49,123 nt of DNA from Peptostreptococcaceae bacterium oral taxon 113 str. W5053 (GTDB taxonomy: Bacteria; Bacillota; Clostridia; Tissierellales; Peptoniphilaceae). Below the pieces are notes generated by a model. It made no database searches, was not told the origin of the DNA, and saw only the letters and a program-made list of their open reading frames with translations. The DNA lies in NCBI GenBank assembly GCA_000467935.1, contig KI259812.1:1-49123 (forward strand), read 5' to 3'. Shown in pieces: positions 1-7,473 of this stretch. Within the stretch, counting starts at the first letter, position 1. Each line of letters begins with the position of its first letter. Made by a program: the position numbers and the translations under genes.

Positions 1-76
1 GCCATTTAGTCCGCTCAGATTCATGGTATTCGCTTCCTTTTGCAGTCGGGCAAGCGGATAGAAATTTTTCTTTCAC
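1..76 (-). CDS. 5' end of an unidentified gene cut by the window edge
   Basis: Two starts are possible on the minus strand. One is an ATG at 24-22 preceded by AAAGGAAGC, reading MNLSGLNG. The other is a GTG at 76-74 just after a GAGGGGG stretch, reading MKEKFLSACP in another frame. The terminator-like hairpin and possible leader peptide upstream suggest a regulated gene of the same mobile element. Too little is visible to name a product. Confidence 0.3.
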   Translation of the reverse strand, partial: MKEKFLSACPTAKGSEYHESERTKW

Positions 77-148
77 ACCCCCTCAACAATGGAGAGCTGA
101 AAGCTGCCAAAGAAAAGTGAATTTTTTGAAAAGAGTTTTTGAAAGTAC

Positions 149-178
149 AAAAAAACCCGGCTATACAAGGCAGTCGGG
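149..178 (-). terminator. Rho-independent terminator-like hairpin
   Basis: On the minus strand CCCGACT and AGCCGGG arms (one mismatched pair) enclose a short loop and are followed directly by seven T. It lies between the possible leader peptide at 221-289 and the gene at the left edge, so it could act as an attenuator. Confidence 0.5.
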
Positions 179-220
179 ATCGGACATGAAAAGATAGTTA
201 TATGGATATAAATTAACGAT

Positions 221-289
221 TCATCTATAAAAGTATGGAAACCCGGAAACAGAATGTAGCTCGAATTTAAGATAGCAAAAAATAAACAC
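221..289 (-). CDS. Possible 22-residue leader peptide
   Basis: A GTG start at 289-287 sits seven bases after a perfect AAAGGAGG and opens a 22-codon frame (MFIFCYLKFELHSV...) ending at TGA 223-221. Composition is hydrophobic and aromatic. The ribosome site is itself inside a small palindrome (AGGAGGTTTCCT). A short, well-initiated frame upstream of a terminator hairpin and a gene start is the usual layout of translational attenuation in resistance or transfer genes of mobile elements. That role is inference; no homologue is recognised. The longer overlapping frame at 73-327 has no ribosome site. Confidence 0.3.
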   Translation of the reverse strand: MFIFCYLKFELHSVSGFPYFYR

Positions 290-421
290 GAGGAAACCTC
301 CTTTGATACCGTATTTTCACAAACCATGATTGAATTAGACGATCCACATCTTTATCTATGAAATAAAAACGGCGGTTTTATATACTTTGCTTCGCACACC
401 TTTATTCCTACATAGAAGGAA

Positions 422-456
422 CCGGCGATTACAGTTTTATGACTGTGAATCACCGG
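422..456 (-). terminator. Inverted repeat at the 3' end of the KTR gene
   Basis: Arms CCGGTGATTCACAG and CTGTAATCGCCGG (minus strand) form a 13-14 bp stem overlapping the stop codon of the KTR frame. No long T tract follows on the minus strand, so it may be an RNA-stabilising hairpin or an inefficient terminator. Confidence 0.45.
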
Positions 457-647
457 CTCTGTGTCTTTGCGTCTGACTCTTTGATGACTGATACATTAAA
501 TTGTTTGACATTGATTAAAATTTCCTGTTTATATTTCGGGCAGAACGGTGGGAAGTTTTTTAACTCCGTATCTTTTCTAAGTTGTAATTGTGTTTTTCTG
601 CAGATAGGGCAGAGTAACCATTGTCTTTTATTTATCTTTATATCATC
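450..647 (-). pseudogene. Cysteine-rich KTR family protein, probably non-functional
   Basis: The minus strand is open from 647 to the TGA at 450 and reads WLLCPICRKTQLQLRKDTEL, then KNFPPFCPKYKQEILINVKQ, ending KTQSR. This matches my memory of the small cysteine-rich KTR proteins carried next to cargo genes of Tn916-like and clostridial conjugative elements: a CPxC pair, then CPKC, then a KTR-like tail. Two defects are visible. There is no ATG, GTG or TTG between the upstream stop and the first CPxC, and the second cysteine of the distal pair is tyrosine (CPKYK). It is best treated as a relic marking the left block as mobile-element DNA. Confidence 0.6.
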
Positions 648-698
648 TCAAAACACACGTTATAAAATTAACTTCACTTATTCATAGCTACATATTAT

Positions 699-2522
699 TT
701 AGACAATAGTTAGAAATCCAAGAGAATATGCCGAAAAAAGCTGAGTAATAAATACTGACAACAATCCGAAATTTTTGAAGTTTTTTTCTTTGAAATACGT
801 GTATACTCCGCATAAAATTCCTATGATACAAAAACACCATCCAGCGATAGCAATAAACATAAGTTCATGAGCAAGAATCTCATATATTGAAAACCAATGG
901 ATTATTCCTACAATTCCGGATGTCCCAAGTATAGTTCCGGAAATGTATAGCAACATACGAGGTTGCGTGCAATTCTTCCGCTTTCGTAAAATTGAAATAG
1001 ATTGCACTATCAGTAATATTAAAAACAATATTGTTGCTAAAACATAAATTCCAAAACTGATTACGAATCCTACTTTTCCCTGTGTCTTAGTAGCAGGAAT
1101 ATAATCATGAGCTAATCTAAAACTCATGGAATATACTTTGCCGTCAGTTATCTTAAAGGCAAGTATTTTTTCTTCCGGATTCGCATCCTTACAAAAGAAA
1201 ATATTAGAACCTATTTGTTCATAATATTGTTTTTTATCTCCAAATGGCATAGTGAGACAAAGTTGATTGTTATCTGTCATCTTAATGGAAATCATTTGCA
1301 TTTTTCCCTGTATTTTTCCGACATTTTTCAATGCAGAACGTGCAGGAAGATAGTCTCCTTCTAACATATTGAGATTTGAAGACACTTCTGTTTTACTTTT
1401 AGTATTTTCTTTATATGCAATTTTTTTCATTACTTCTGAGCAAAACTCGGTTTCCATTACATTTGTCAATATTAAAACCGCTCTTTCGTTTTGGGGTTCT
1501 ACCCATATTTGTGTTTTGAATCCATATGTTCCGCCTTCATGCCCTATCATTTCCGAATTATTTGCATATTGCCAGAATCCGTGAGACAAGCCGGAATCTG
1601 CACCATAGGAGCGGTATGTTTCTGTAAACATTTCTTTTTTAGTGTGTGGATTATCAAACAATAGATTACTTTCTTTATGATTTTTAGCCAGTTCTTGTGC
1701 GTAATTCAATAAATCCTTTGCTGAGCCGTTCATTCCACCGGCAGGATACATTCTTAAATACATGTCCGGCTCCTTTTTAAACCCCTTTTCAGAAAAAGAA
1801 TAGCCCATTGCTTTTCTTTCCAGAATCTTAGGATTATCATTCTGAAATGGACCTATCGATGTATTGTTCATACCCAAAGGTTTCAAAATGTGTTCATTTA
1901 CATACTCTTTGTAATTTTGACCGCTTACTCTTTCTACAATAAACCCAGCTAATGCAGCACCCCAATTAGAATATGCACTGATCTCTCCCGGTAAAAATAT
2001 CTGTTCAGGTTGATGTGAGGATAAGACTTCAGCTAATGGAAGCTCCTGCTCTTTCTTGAAATAACGAAGGTTAATAAGCTGTTCCTCAAAACCTGCCGTA
2101 TGATTCATGAGGTGAAGCATTGTAACAGGTTTATGATAATGCAAATTTTTCAAAAAATCTTTTGGTAAATAGTTGCGGATGTCTGCATTCAAATCAATTT
2201 TTCCTTCTTCAGTTAGTTGCATTACGCTGACCCATATAAAAGTTTTCGATATTGAGCCCCATTCAAAAACTGTATTTTCAGGGTCCATAGGTATATTGTT
2301 TTCCAAATCGGCATATCCATAGGCTTTTGAAAACACAATTTCTCCGTGCTCAGATATAATAACACATGCTCCCGGAACACTTTTACCCACATATGCCTCC
2401 GCAACCTGATCAATAATACATTCATAAGCGGGCGGCGCTTCCGAAGCAAAAACAAAGGAGTGCGGAAACAAAATGACAAAGGCAAGAGAAATGCAACAAC
2501 TCAAAATGAAAATTTTCTTCAT
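699..2522 (-). CDS. Serine hydrolase, beta-lactamase/PBP4* fold, with C-terminal membrane segments
   Basis: A 607-residue secreted and membrane-anchored serine hydrolase of the beta-lactamase class C / PBP4* / EstB family (PF00144). A signal peptide covers about residues 1-27. The catalytic SxxK is S90-I-S-K93, the YxN triad is Y184-S-N186, and the third motif appears as HEGG at 328-331 in place of KTG. The last 120 residues hold four hydrophobic segments, so the enzyme domain probably faces outside and is tethered. The start overlaps the MATE stop by ATGA, so it is translationally coupled as the last gene of the operon. Members of this family act as esterases, D-amino-acid peptidases or resistance proteins; the substrate here is unknown. 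It could detoxify or trim the compound handled by the neighbouring transporters. Confidence 0.85.
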   Translation of the reverse strand: MKKIFILSCCISLAFVILFPHSFVFASEAPPAYECIIDQVAEAYVGKSVPGACVIISEHGEIVFSKAYGYADLENNIPMDPENTVFEWGSISKTFIWVSVMQLTEEGKIDLNADIRNYLPKDFLKNLHYHKPVTMLHLMNHTAGFEEQLINLRYFKKEQELPLAEVLSSHQPEQIFLPGEISAYSNWGAALAGFIVERVSGQNYKEYVNEHILKPLGMNNTSIGPFQNDNPKILERKAMGYSFSEKGFKKEPDMYLRMYPAGGMNGSAKDLLNYAQELAKNHKESNLLFDNPHTKKEMFTETYRSYGADSGLSHGFWQYANNSEMIGHEGGTYGFKTQIWVEPQNERAVLILTNVMETEFCSEVMKKIAYKENTKSKTEVSSNLNMLEGDYLPARSALKNVGKIQGKMQMISIKMTDNNQLCLTMPFGDKKQYYEQIGSNIFFCKDANPEEKILAFKITDGKVYSMSFRLAHDYIPATKTQGKVGFVISFGIYVLATILFLILLIVQSISILRKRKNCTQPRMLLYISGTILGTSGIVGIIHWFSIYEILAHELMFIAIAGWCFCIIGILCGVYTYFKEKNFKNFGLLSVFITQLFSAYSLGFLTIV

Positions 2523-3898
2523 GACAGTTCTCCGTCTCCTATTTTTCTTATTCCTTGTGAAAGCTGAATAAGGTGCTTGTATTCACCAATCAGCAACATC
2601 ATTGCAATTAAAATAATAATGATGTCATTTAAAGGCAATGCCAGCCATACTCCGAGAACATTTCCATTTAGTAAACGAGGCAATATCAGCACTAAAGGAA
2701 CTATAAGTGCAAGTTGCCTTAGTACAACCAATATTCCTGCCTGTTTTGCTTTCCCGATAGCCTGAAAATAAGTAACTGTCATTATGAGTACTCCATAAGT
2801 AGGGAATATGCAGTACATAAGTCGAAAATTAGATAGACCTAAACTTATAATAGATGAATCGGTAATAAATGCAGATAATATTTGCGCTGAAAAAAATTCG
2901 ATTATCGCAAAGAAAAATCCGGCAAGACAAGTAGAACCTACAATAAATACATTCGTAAGCTTTTTAACTCGTATATATTTTTTTGCTCCGAAATTTGTTC
3001 CGACAGCCGGCTGCATTCCTTGACTCATGCCCCATATCGGAACAAATGCAAGCTGCATAACTCTTTGAGCGGCTCCCATAAGAGCTATTTGCTTTTCTCC
3101 GCCAAAATGCACCGCCGTATTGTATACAACTGTCATTTGAACCAGCATCATAAGCTGCATAAGCATAGCACTCATTCCCACAGAAAAGATTTCAGGTAAT
3201 AAATCTTTTGCAGGTTTTACCCCATGAAAGCGAACCACCGGGCTTTTCTTCAAGAAGTATAGTAAAGTGACCAAAGCCTGAATGATTTGAGAAACTACAG
3301 TTGCGATTGCAACGGCTTGCGGTCCTCGAGATGGCATAAGCAAAATGAATATCGGATCCAATATAATATTCAGAATGGCACCAGCCGCCATGATTCCCAT
3401 TGCAATTCCCATGCGACCCTCTGCCCGAATTACCATATTTGCGCCTTGCATAAAATTTACGAATATGGATCCAAGATATACTGTTCTTAAATAAGAAATA
3501 CCCATTTCTAAAATATCGCCACCGGCACCGGATAAACGCAAAAATTCAGGAGCGAATACAATACCGATAACCATAACTGCTGATGATAAAATAATTACCA
3601 AGAAAGTAAGATTTCCTATAATCTTATCAACGGTTTCTTGATCTTTTTTTCCGATTGCTCGAGAAAGTACAGAGCCCGAGCCTATCCCCAACAGAACTGC
3701 AATCGCATTATTTATCAATACAAACGGAGAGGCCGCAGAAACTGCACTCATGGCATCCGTTCCCACCATTTGTCCAACATAGATGGAATCAACGAAGGCA
3801 TATAAGCCTACGATTAGTTGACCTAAAATTGCAGGTAAGCTAAGACAAATCATTAATTTCCAAGGGTTTTCCAAAAGTAATTTATCACGAACATCCAT
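2519..3898 (-). CDS. MATE family efflux transporter
   Basis: A 459-residue polytopic protein with about twelve transmembrane helices in two repeated halves, typical of the MATE multidrug/toxic compound exporters (NorM/DinF/MepA group). It opens with PWKLMICLSLPAILGQLIVG and carries the charged GIGSGSVLSRAIGKKD loop common in the MepA-like branch. These proteins export cationic or aromatic compounds using Na+ or H+. It starts 26 bases after the second ECF ATPase gene and overlaps the following hydrolase gene by four bases, so it is most likely the penultimate gene of the block operon. Whether it exports the same molecule that the importers take up cannot be decided from sequence. Confidence 0.93.
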   Translation of the reverse strand: MDVRDKLLLENPWKLMICLSLPAILGQLIVGLYAFVDSIYVGQMVGTDAMSAVSAASPFVLINNAIAVLLGIGSGSVLSRAIGKKDQETVDKIIGNLTFLVIILSSAVMVIGIVFAPEFLRLSGAGGDILEMGISYLRTVYLGSIFVNFMQGANMVIRAEGRMGIAMGIMAAGAILNIILDPIFILLMPSRGPQAVAIATVVSQIIQALVTLLYFLKKSPVVRFHGVKPAKDLLPEIFSVGMSAMLMQLMMLVQMTVVYNTAVHFGGEKQIALMGAAQRVMQLAFVPIWGMSQGMQPAVGTNFGAKKYIRVKKLTNVFIVGSTCLAGFFFAIIEFFSAQILSAFITDSSIISLGLSNFRLMYCIFPTYGVLIMTVTYFQAIGKAKQAGILVVLRQLALIVPLVLILPRLLNGNVLGVWLALPLNDIIIILIAMMLLIGEYKHLIQLSQGIRKIGDGELS

Positions 3899-3924
3899 TA
3901 TAAAACTCTCCTTAATCTTTCGTT

Positions 3925-5316
3925 CTATATTTTGTCTATATTTATTCTGTATTCACAGCAAGCATTCATAAATTCCTCATCATGAGTGATTACCAAAATT
4001 GTTTTTCCTTTTTTTGCAGCATTTTTTAATGCCTTTGCAATCAAAAACATGTTTTCGGCATCCAAACCACTGGTCGGTTCATCAAGGATCAAAATATTTT
4101 TACTTGATAGCAGCGCACAGCATACTGCAAGTCGTTGCTTTTGTCCCCCTGATAATGAAGCCGGATGGGAATCTTTATAGTCGTACAGATGCATATTCTT
4201 GAGCAAATTTTTTGTCATTTCTAAATTTTCTACACCGTATTCTGTTCCTAGCAAAAGTTCCTTTGAAATACTTTCAGTGAAAAATTGTGTACCTGTGTCA
4301 TTTGAGCAGTAATAAATATTATTGCTAAGCTTTCTGTGACCTACGTTTTCACCATGAAGATAAATACTGCCTTCTTTTAATTTCTCAAGTCCGCTCAAGA
4401 TTAAAGCTAGGCTGGTTTTTCCGGTACCGTTACTTCCTGTAATAGCAGTGATGCTTTTCTCATTCGCAAAAATATCCACATTTTTTAATATTTGCTTTTT
4501 ATTTTTTTTGAGAGATATCTTTTCTCCTTGAATTGCAATACTATCTGTTTGAGACGGGGCAATCAGTTTTGAAAAAGGTATATCTGCAATACAACGAAGT
4601 CCCTTTGAAATGCGTTCACAGTTATTCATTGCACTAAACTCCGAGGGCGAATATTGCCTCTGTATTTGCCCGTCTTCCATATATAAATACCTGTCGGCAA
4701 GTTCCCCTATCCAACTGATACGATGCTCGGCAATGAGCAATGTGTATCCCGATTTCTTTAATTCCACAAGAATATTTTTCATTTGAATGATACCGTTCTT
4801 ATCCAAATTTGCGGTCGGTTCATCAAACACAAAAACCTGCGGATACATAGCATATACGGAAGCTACTGCTGTTCGTTGTTTTTCACCACTTGAAAGTAAA
4901 TCCAAGGATATATTTCCTATGCTTTCCAAACCCATCCTATGAATTGCATCCTTTGTTCTCTTTTGAATGTCAAATTTTGAGAAACCGTAATTTTCACAGC
5001 CAAACGCTATCTCGCCCTCAAGCTCCGACGAAAAGAACTGTCTTTGCGGGTCTTGAAATATGCTGCCGACAGCTCTGCCGATATCATAGGACGGCATTAT
5101 TTCAATATCTTTTCCTGCAATTCGTATACTGCCTGTTTTTGTTCCCTTGTAATATTTTGGAGCAAGACCGTTGACAAGTCTTGTAATGGTTGTTTTTCCG
5201 CATCCGGATTTTCCTGTAAGAACCACGCATTCACCGGATTCTATCGTTAAATTTATATTCGTCACGCCGTGGTTGCTGTCAGAATATCGAAAGGAAACAT
5301 TCTTTAATTCGATCAT
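3925..5316 (-). CDS. ECF transporter duplicated ATPase (A component), second system
   Basis: A 463-residue protein with two fused ABC ATPase domains of the EcfA/CbiO type. Domain 1 has Walker A GKSGCGKTT near residue 35, signature SSGEKQR and Walker B VFVFDEPTANLD. Domain 2 has GSNGTGKTS, LSGGQKQR and ILILDEPTSGLD. Both Walker B glutamates are present. The ATG at 5316 is chosen because GGAGG lies eight bases upstream and it overlaps the stop of the T gene (ATGA); a longer frame to 5364 lacks this. It powers the adjacent T and S membrane subunits. A paralogue with the same architecture lies at 10959-12425. Confidence 0.9.
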   Translation of the reverse strand: MIELKNVSFRYSDSNHGVTNINLTIESGECVVLTGKSGCGKTTITRLVNGLAPKYYKGTKTGSIRIAGKDIEIMPSYDIGRAVGSIFQDPQRQFFSSELEGEIAFGCENYGFSKFDIQKRTKDAIHRMGLESIGNISLDLLSSGEKQRTAVASVYAMYPQVFVFDEPTANLDKNGIIQMKNILVELKKSGYTLLIAEHRISWIGELADRYLYMEDGQIQRQYSPSEFSAMNNCERISKGLRCIADIPFSKLIAPSQTDSIAIQGEKISLKKNKKQILKNVDIFANEKSITAITGSNGTGKTSLALILSGLEKLKEGSIYLHGENVGHRKLSNNIYYCSNDTGTQFFTESISKELLLGTEYGVENLEMTKNLLKNMHLYDYKDSHPASLSGGQKQRLAVCCALLSSKNILILDEPTSGLDAENMFLIAKALKNAAKKGKTILVITHDEEFMNACCEYRINIDKI

Positions 5317-6011
5317 ATCTTGCTGCCTCCGATCCACAAATAACCCAATACCGAAGCTGTCCATAAAATCATTATCGATATATCCGTTATTTTAACCTTG
5401 CTTTCATAGTAGCTGCTTCTTATTCCCGGCGATTCTCCGCCTCTTGCAATAGCTGAAACGGAAAGCTGATCGGCTAACATCAAAATTCTGACGAGAAGGG
5501 GGATCAGTACATATTCGCAGCTTCTTGCAGGTGCTTTCAATATCTGTTTAATACCTGTCAAATTTCTATTTTTCATAGATAGGTACACATTCCTTAGCTC
5601 CGATTTCATGGTAGGAAAAAATCTGAATACTACAAGTACACCCAGAATAATAGATGTCGGAATGTGAATGCCGCTTAGGAACGCTGAAATTTTTCCGGGC
5701 GGTGTTGTAATCAAATCCCACGATATTAAAATGACAGGTGAAAGGTTCCAAAGCATCAGTACATAAAATTCCGAAAAAATCACCATATGAAGTCCGCGGT
5801 GTTGTATGGCGTAGAGCAAAATCCACAGCAATATATAGAATATGCCGTAATTAAATACCATTTTCCATTTTCCTTGTATAACAAGATGTAAAAAAGCGGT
5901 AATCGTAAGGATACAACTGAGGATGACATCTTTTCCCAGAGAAACGGCTATCAGCACACAAAAGAATCCCCAGATTTTAGTGATGACAGCAAATGAAACT
6001 TCTTTTATCAT
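5313..6011 (-). CDS. ECF transporter T component (CbiQ/EcfT-like), second system
   Basis: A 232-residue integral membrane coupling subunit. It has N-terminal hydrophobic helices and a cytoplasmic region ending in the Ala-Arg-Gly coupling motif (SAIARGGESPG), the element that docks into the ATPases in EcfT/CbiQ proteins. The start at 6011 (MIKEVSFAVI) is preferred over the longer frame because it overlaps the stop of the upstream S gene as ATGA. The preceding gene encodes the substrate subunit and the following gene the ATPase, giving the standard S-T-A order. Confidence 0.85.
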   Translation of the reverse strand: MIKEVSFAVITKIWGFFCVLIAVSLGKDVILSCILTITAFLHLVIQGKWKMVFNYGIFYILLWILLYAIQHRGLHMVIFSEFYVLMLWNLSPVILISWDLITTPPGKISAFLSGIHIPTSIILGVLVVFRFFPTMKSELRNVYLSMKNRNLTGIKQILKAPARSCEYVLIPLLVRILMLADQLSVSAIARGGESPGIRSSYYESKVKITDISIMILWTASVLGYLWIGGSKI

Positions 6012-6622
6012 AAAAGTCCCGCTTTTTTGAAGTGCTTTCCAATGATTTTTTTGCCTATCAGACTGCCCATAAGCCCGCATACCGTGGTAAAAATGATAAT
6101 GAAGAGAATCCATCCGGGAGTCTTATAGTAGTGGATATACGAGTCTATATAATTTTGATCCATTCCACTGTTTTTTGCAAAGCTGTAATAGGTTTCCCAG
6201 AAAAACCAGATCGGCAGTAAATTGACACCGTTATATAAAAGACTGGAAATTACCCACGCCACTGTAATTTGTTTTGGATTTCTTTCAGAGCAATCTTTCC
6301 ACAAGACAGCTTCGCATATTATACCGACAGCAACAAAATAGGGGAGAAGATACCAGTTCCCCATCAGCATATAAATCATACCTACGATGCTCATATAAAT
6401 AAGGGTAACAAAATGTTTTCTTACCCGACACAAAAGCAGATAATAGATCGGTGCGCATAAGAGCATGGTAAAGCCGATTGACAAAACCATACTGACAAAA
6501 TGATTTGCCATACATACCATATTTACAAGAAATTGGATAAGAATAAGAAAGAAACTCAACAGAACCACAGTAATTACATCTTTTATTTCCCATTTTAATA
6601 TTTTGTTTTTTTTATTGTTCAT
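6008..6622 (-). CDS. MptD-family ECF transporter S component, second system
   Basis: A 204-residue protein with five or six hydrophobic helices and a short basic tail, GSLIGKKIIGKHFKKAGLL. That glycine/lysine-rich C terminus is what I associate with the MptD (Trep_Strep) family of putative S components. A tail of the same form closes the S component of the other system (13127-13726), so the two are paralogues. S components bind the ligand; for this family the ligand is not established. A ribosome site (GGAGGAAAAC) precedes the ATG. The upstream 265 bases contain a decayed methyltransferase gene rather than a promoter that I can recognise. Confidence 0.8.
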   Translation of the reverse strand: MNNKKNKILKWEIKDVITVVLLSFFLILIQFLVNMVCMANHFVSMVLSIGFTMLLCAPIYYLLLCRVRKHFVTLIYMSIVGMIYMLMGNWYLLPYFVAVGIICEAVLWKDCSERNPKQITVAWVISSLLYNGVNLLPIWFFWETYYSFAKNSGMDQNYIDSYIHYYKTPGWILFIIIFTTVCGLMGSLIGKKIIGKHFKKAGLL

Positions 6623-6641
6623 TTGTTTTCCTCCACAAGTA

Positions 6642-6888
6642 TTACTTTTTTGCTTTAACGAAAAAGGTTGGCATCGTTCGATACCTAAGCATCATAAGGA
6701 GATTCCAATACTTCTCTTGAGTAAGCATCTCGGTTTAGACAGCCTTAAATCCTGTTTCTCTACATATTTTCAAAAGAGTACCGCATCAAAGGTATTATCA
6801 GTAAAATCCATTGACTTTGCGTCTTGAAGCATAATAGTGATTTTATTTGAAAAACCCAAGCCCTCAGATGTTTTTCAGCCTTATTCAT
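6642..6888 (-). pseudogene. Remnant of a class I SAM-dependent methyltransferase
   Basis: Minus-strand translation gives GLGFSNKITIMLQDAKSMDF followed by TDNTFDAVLF. This is the usual motif II/III pattern of class I methyltransferases (GDAxxLPFxDNSFDAV), then a stop. Another frame continues to KYWNLLMMLRYRTMPTFFVK and a TAA at 6644-6642. Stops and frame changes break the gene, and the N-terminal SAM-binding glycine motif is missing. It sits in line between the thiazoline hydrolase family gene and the second S component, so the ancestral operon probably carried an intact methyltransferase here. Confidence 0.55.
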
Positions 6889-7473
6889 TTAATTCTTTCC
6901 TTTCTCATTTATAAAACAAAAATCACATTTTTCGCCGTTCATTCCCAGTGTCTGACTTCGCTCAAATACAAATCCTTCTATATTTCCGAATACAATATGA
7001 TCACATAGACAGAATATTTCACAAAGCTCCGGGCATTCAAAAAATTCACAGGTATCCGCCCAAAGACATTTAAGCACATCAACGCGATAGTATCTACCGC
7101 CATCCGATAGGATGTTGCTTTCCCAAATTTCATCACCCGACATCCCTTTTTTCATAAACAAACGGAACAGACCGAAAAAACCGGGGATACGAAAAAATGT
7201 TTTCAAAAGCTTATGTGCCTTTTCAGCAATATAAAATGAATACTCCTTTACCAATTCTTTTGCTTCGTTTTTTGAAAAACCTTTAGCTATGAAGCATCGG
7301 TACAAGGCTATATTGGAGATTATGCTGTTTTTTTGTCTTTTTTTTTGTTTTTCTGTCCATGTCCCTCGATTGATTTCTTTCATAAGGAACTTCATTTTTG
7401 TTTTATGCTCTGCATCGATATCCTTTAATATGTGCGCATCCAACTTCCCAAAGTAAAATCTTTTGTATGTCAT
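6889..7473 (-). CDS. L-2-amino-thiazoline-4-carboxylic acid hydrolase family protein
   Basis: A 194-residue soluble protein that I assign to the ATC hydrolase family (PF14196). The diagnostic C-terminal half reads CLWADTCEFFECPELCEIFC, then CDHIVFGNIEG, an FER..TLG segment and the closing CDFCF. The spaced Cys, Asp, Arg and CDF residues match the family pattern as I remember it. The founding enzyme opens the thiazoline ring of 2-amino-thiazoline-4-carboxylate in Pseudomonas cysteine synthesis; most Firmicutes members are uncharacterised. The ATG at 7473 follows AGGAGG by six bases and overlaps the ABC transporter stop as ATGA, which decides against a start at 7494. It lies between transporter genes of one operon, so it probably acts on the imported ligand (inference). 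Confidence 0.8.
   Translation of the reverse strand: MTYKRFYFGKLDAHILKDIDAEHKTKMKFLMKEINRGTWTEKQKKRQKNSIISNIALYRCFIAKGFSKNEAKELVKEYSFYIAEKAHKLLKTFFRIPGFFGLFRLFMKKGMSGDEIWESNILSDGGRYYRVDVLKCLWADTCEFFECPELCEIFCLCDHIVFGNIEGFVFERSQTLGMNGEKCDFCFINEKGKN

Noticed and set aside
73..327. 84-codon minus frame over the left edge
   Set aside because: No ribosome site, aromatic low-complexity translation, and it overlaps a better-initiated 22-codon frame and a terminator hairpin.
439..687. 82-codon plus frame
   Set aside because: It is the antisense shadow of the KTR relic, whose translation has recognisable motifs on the minus strand.
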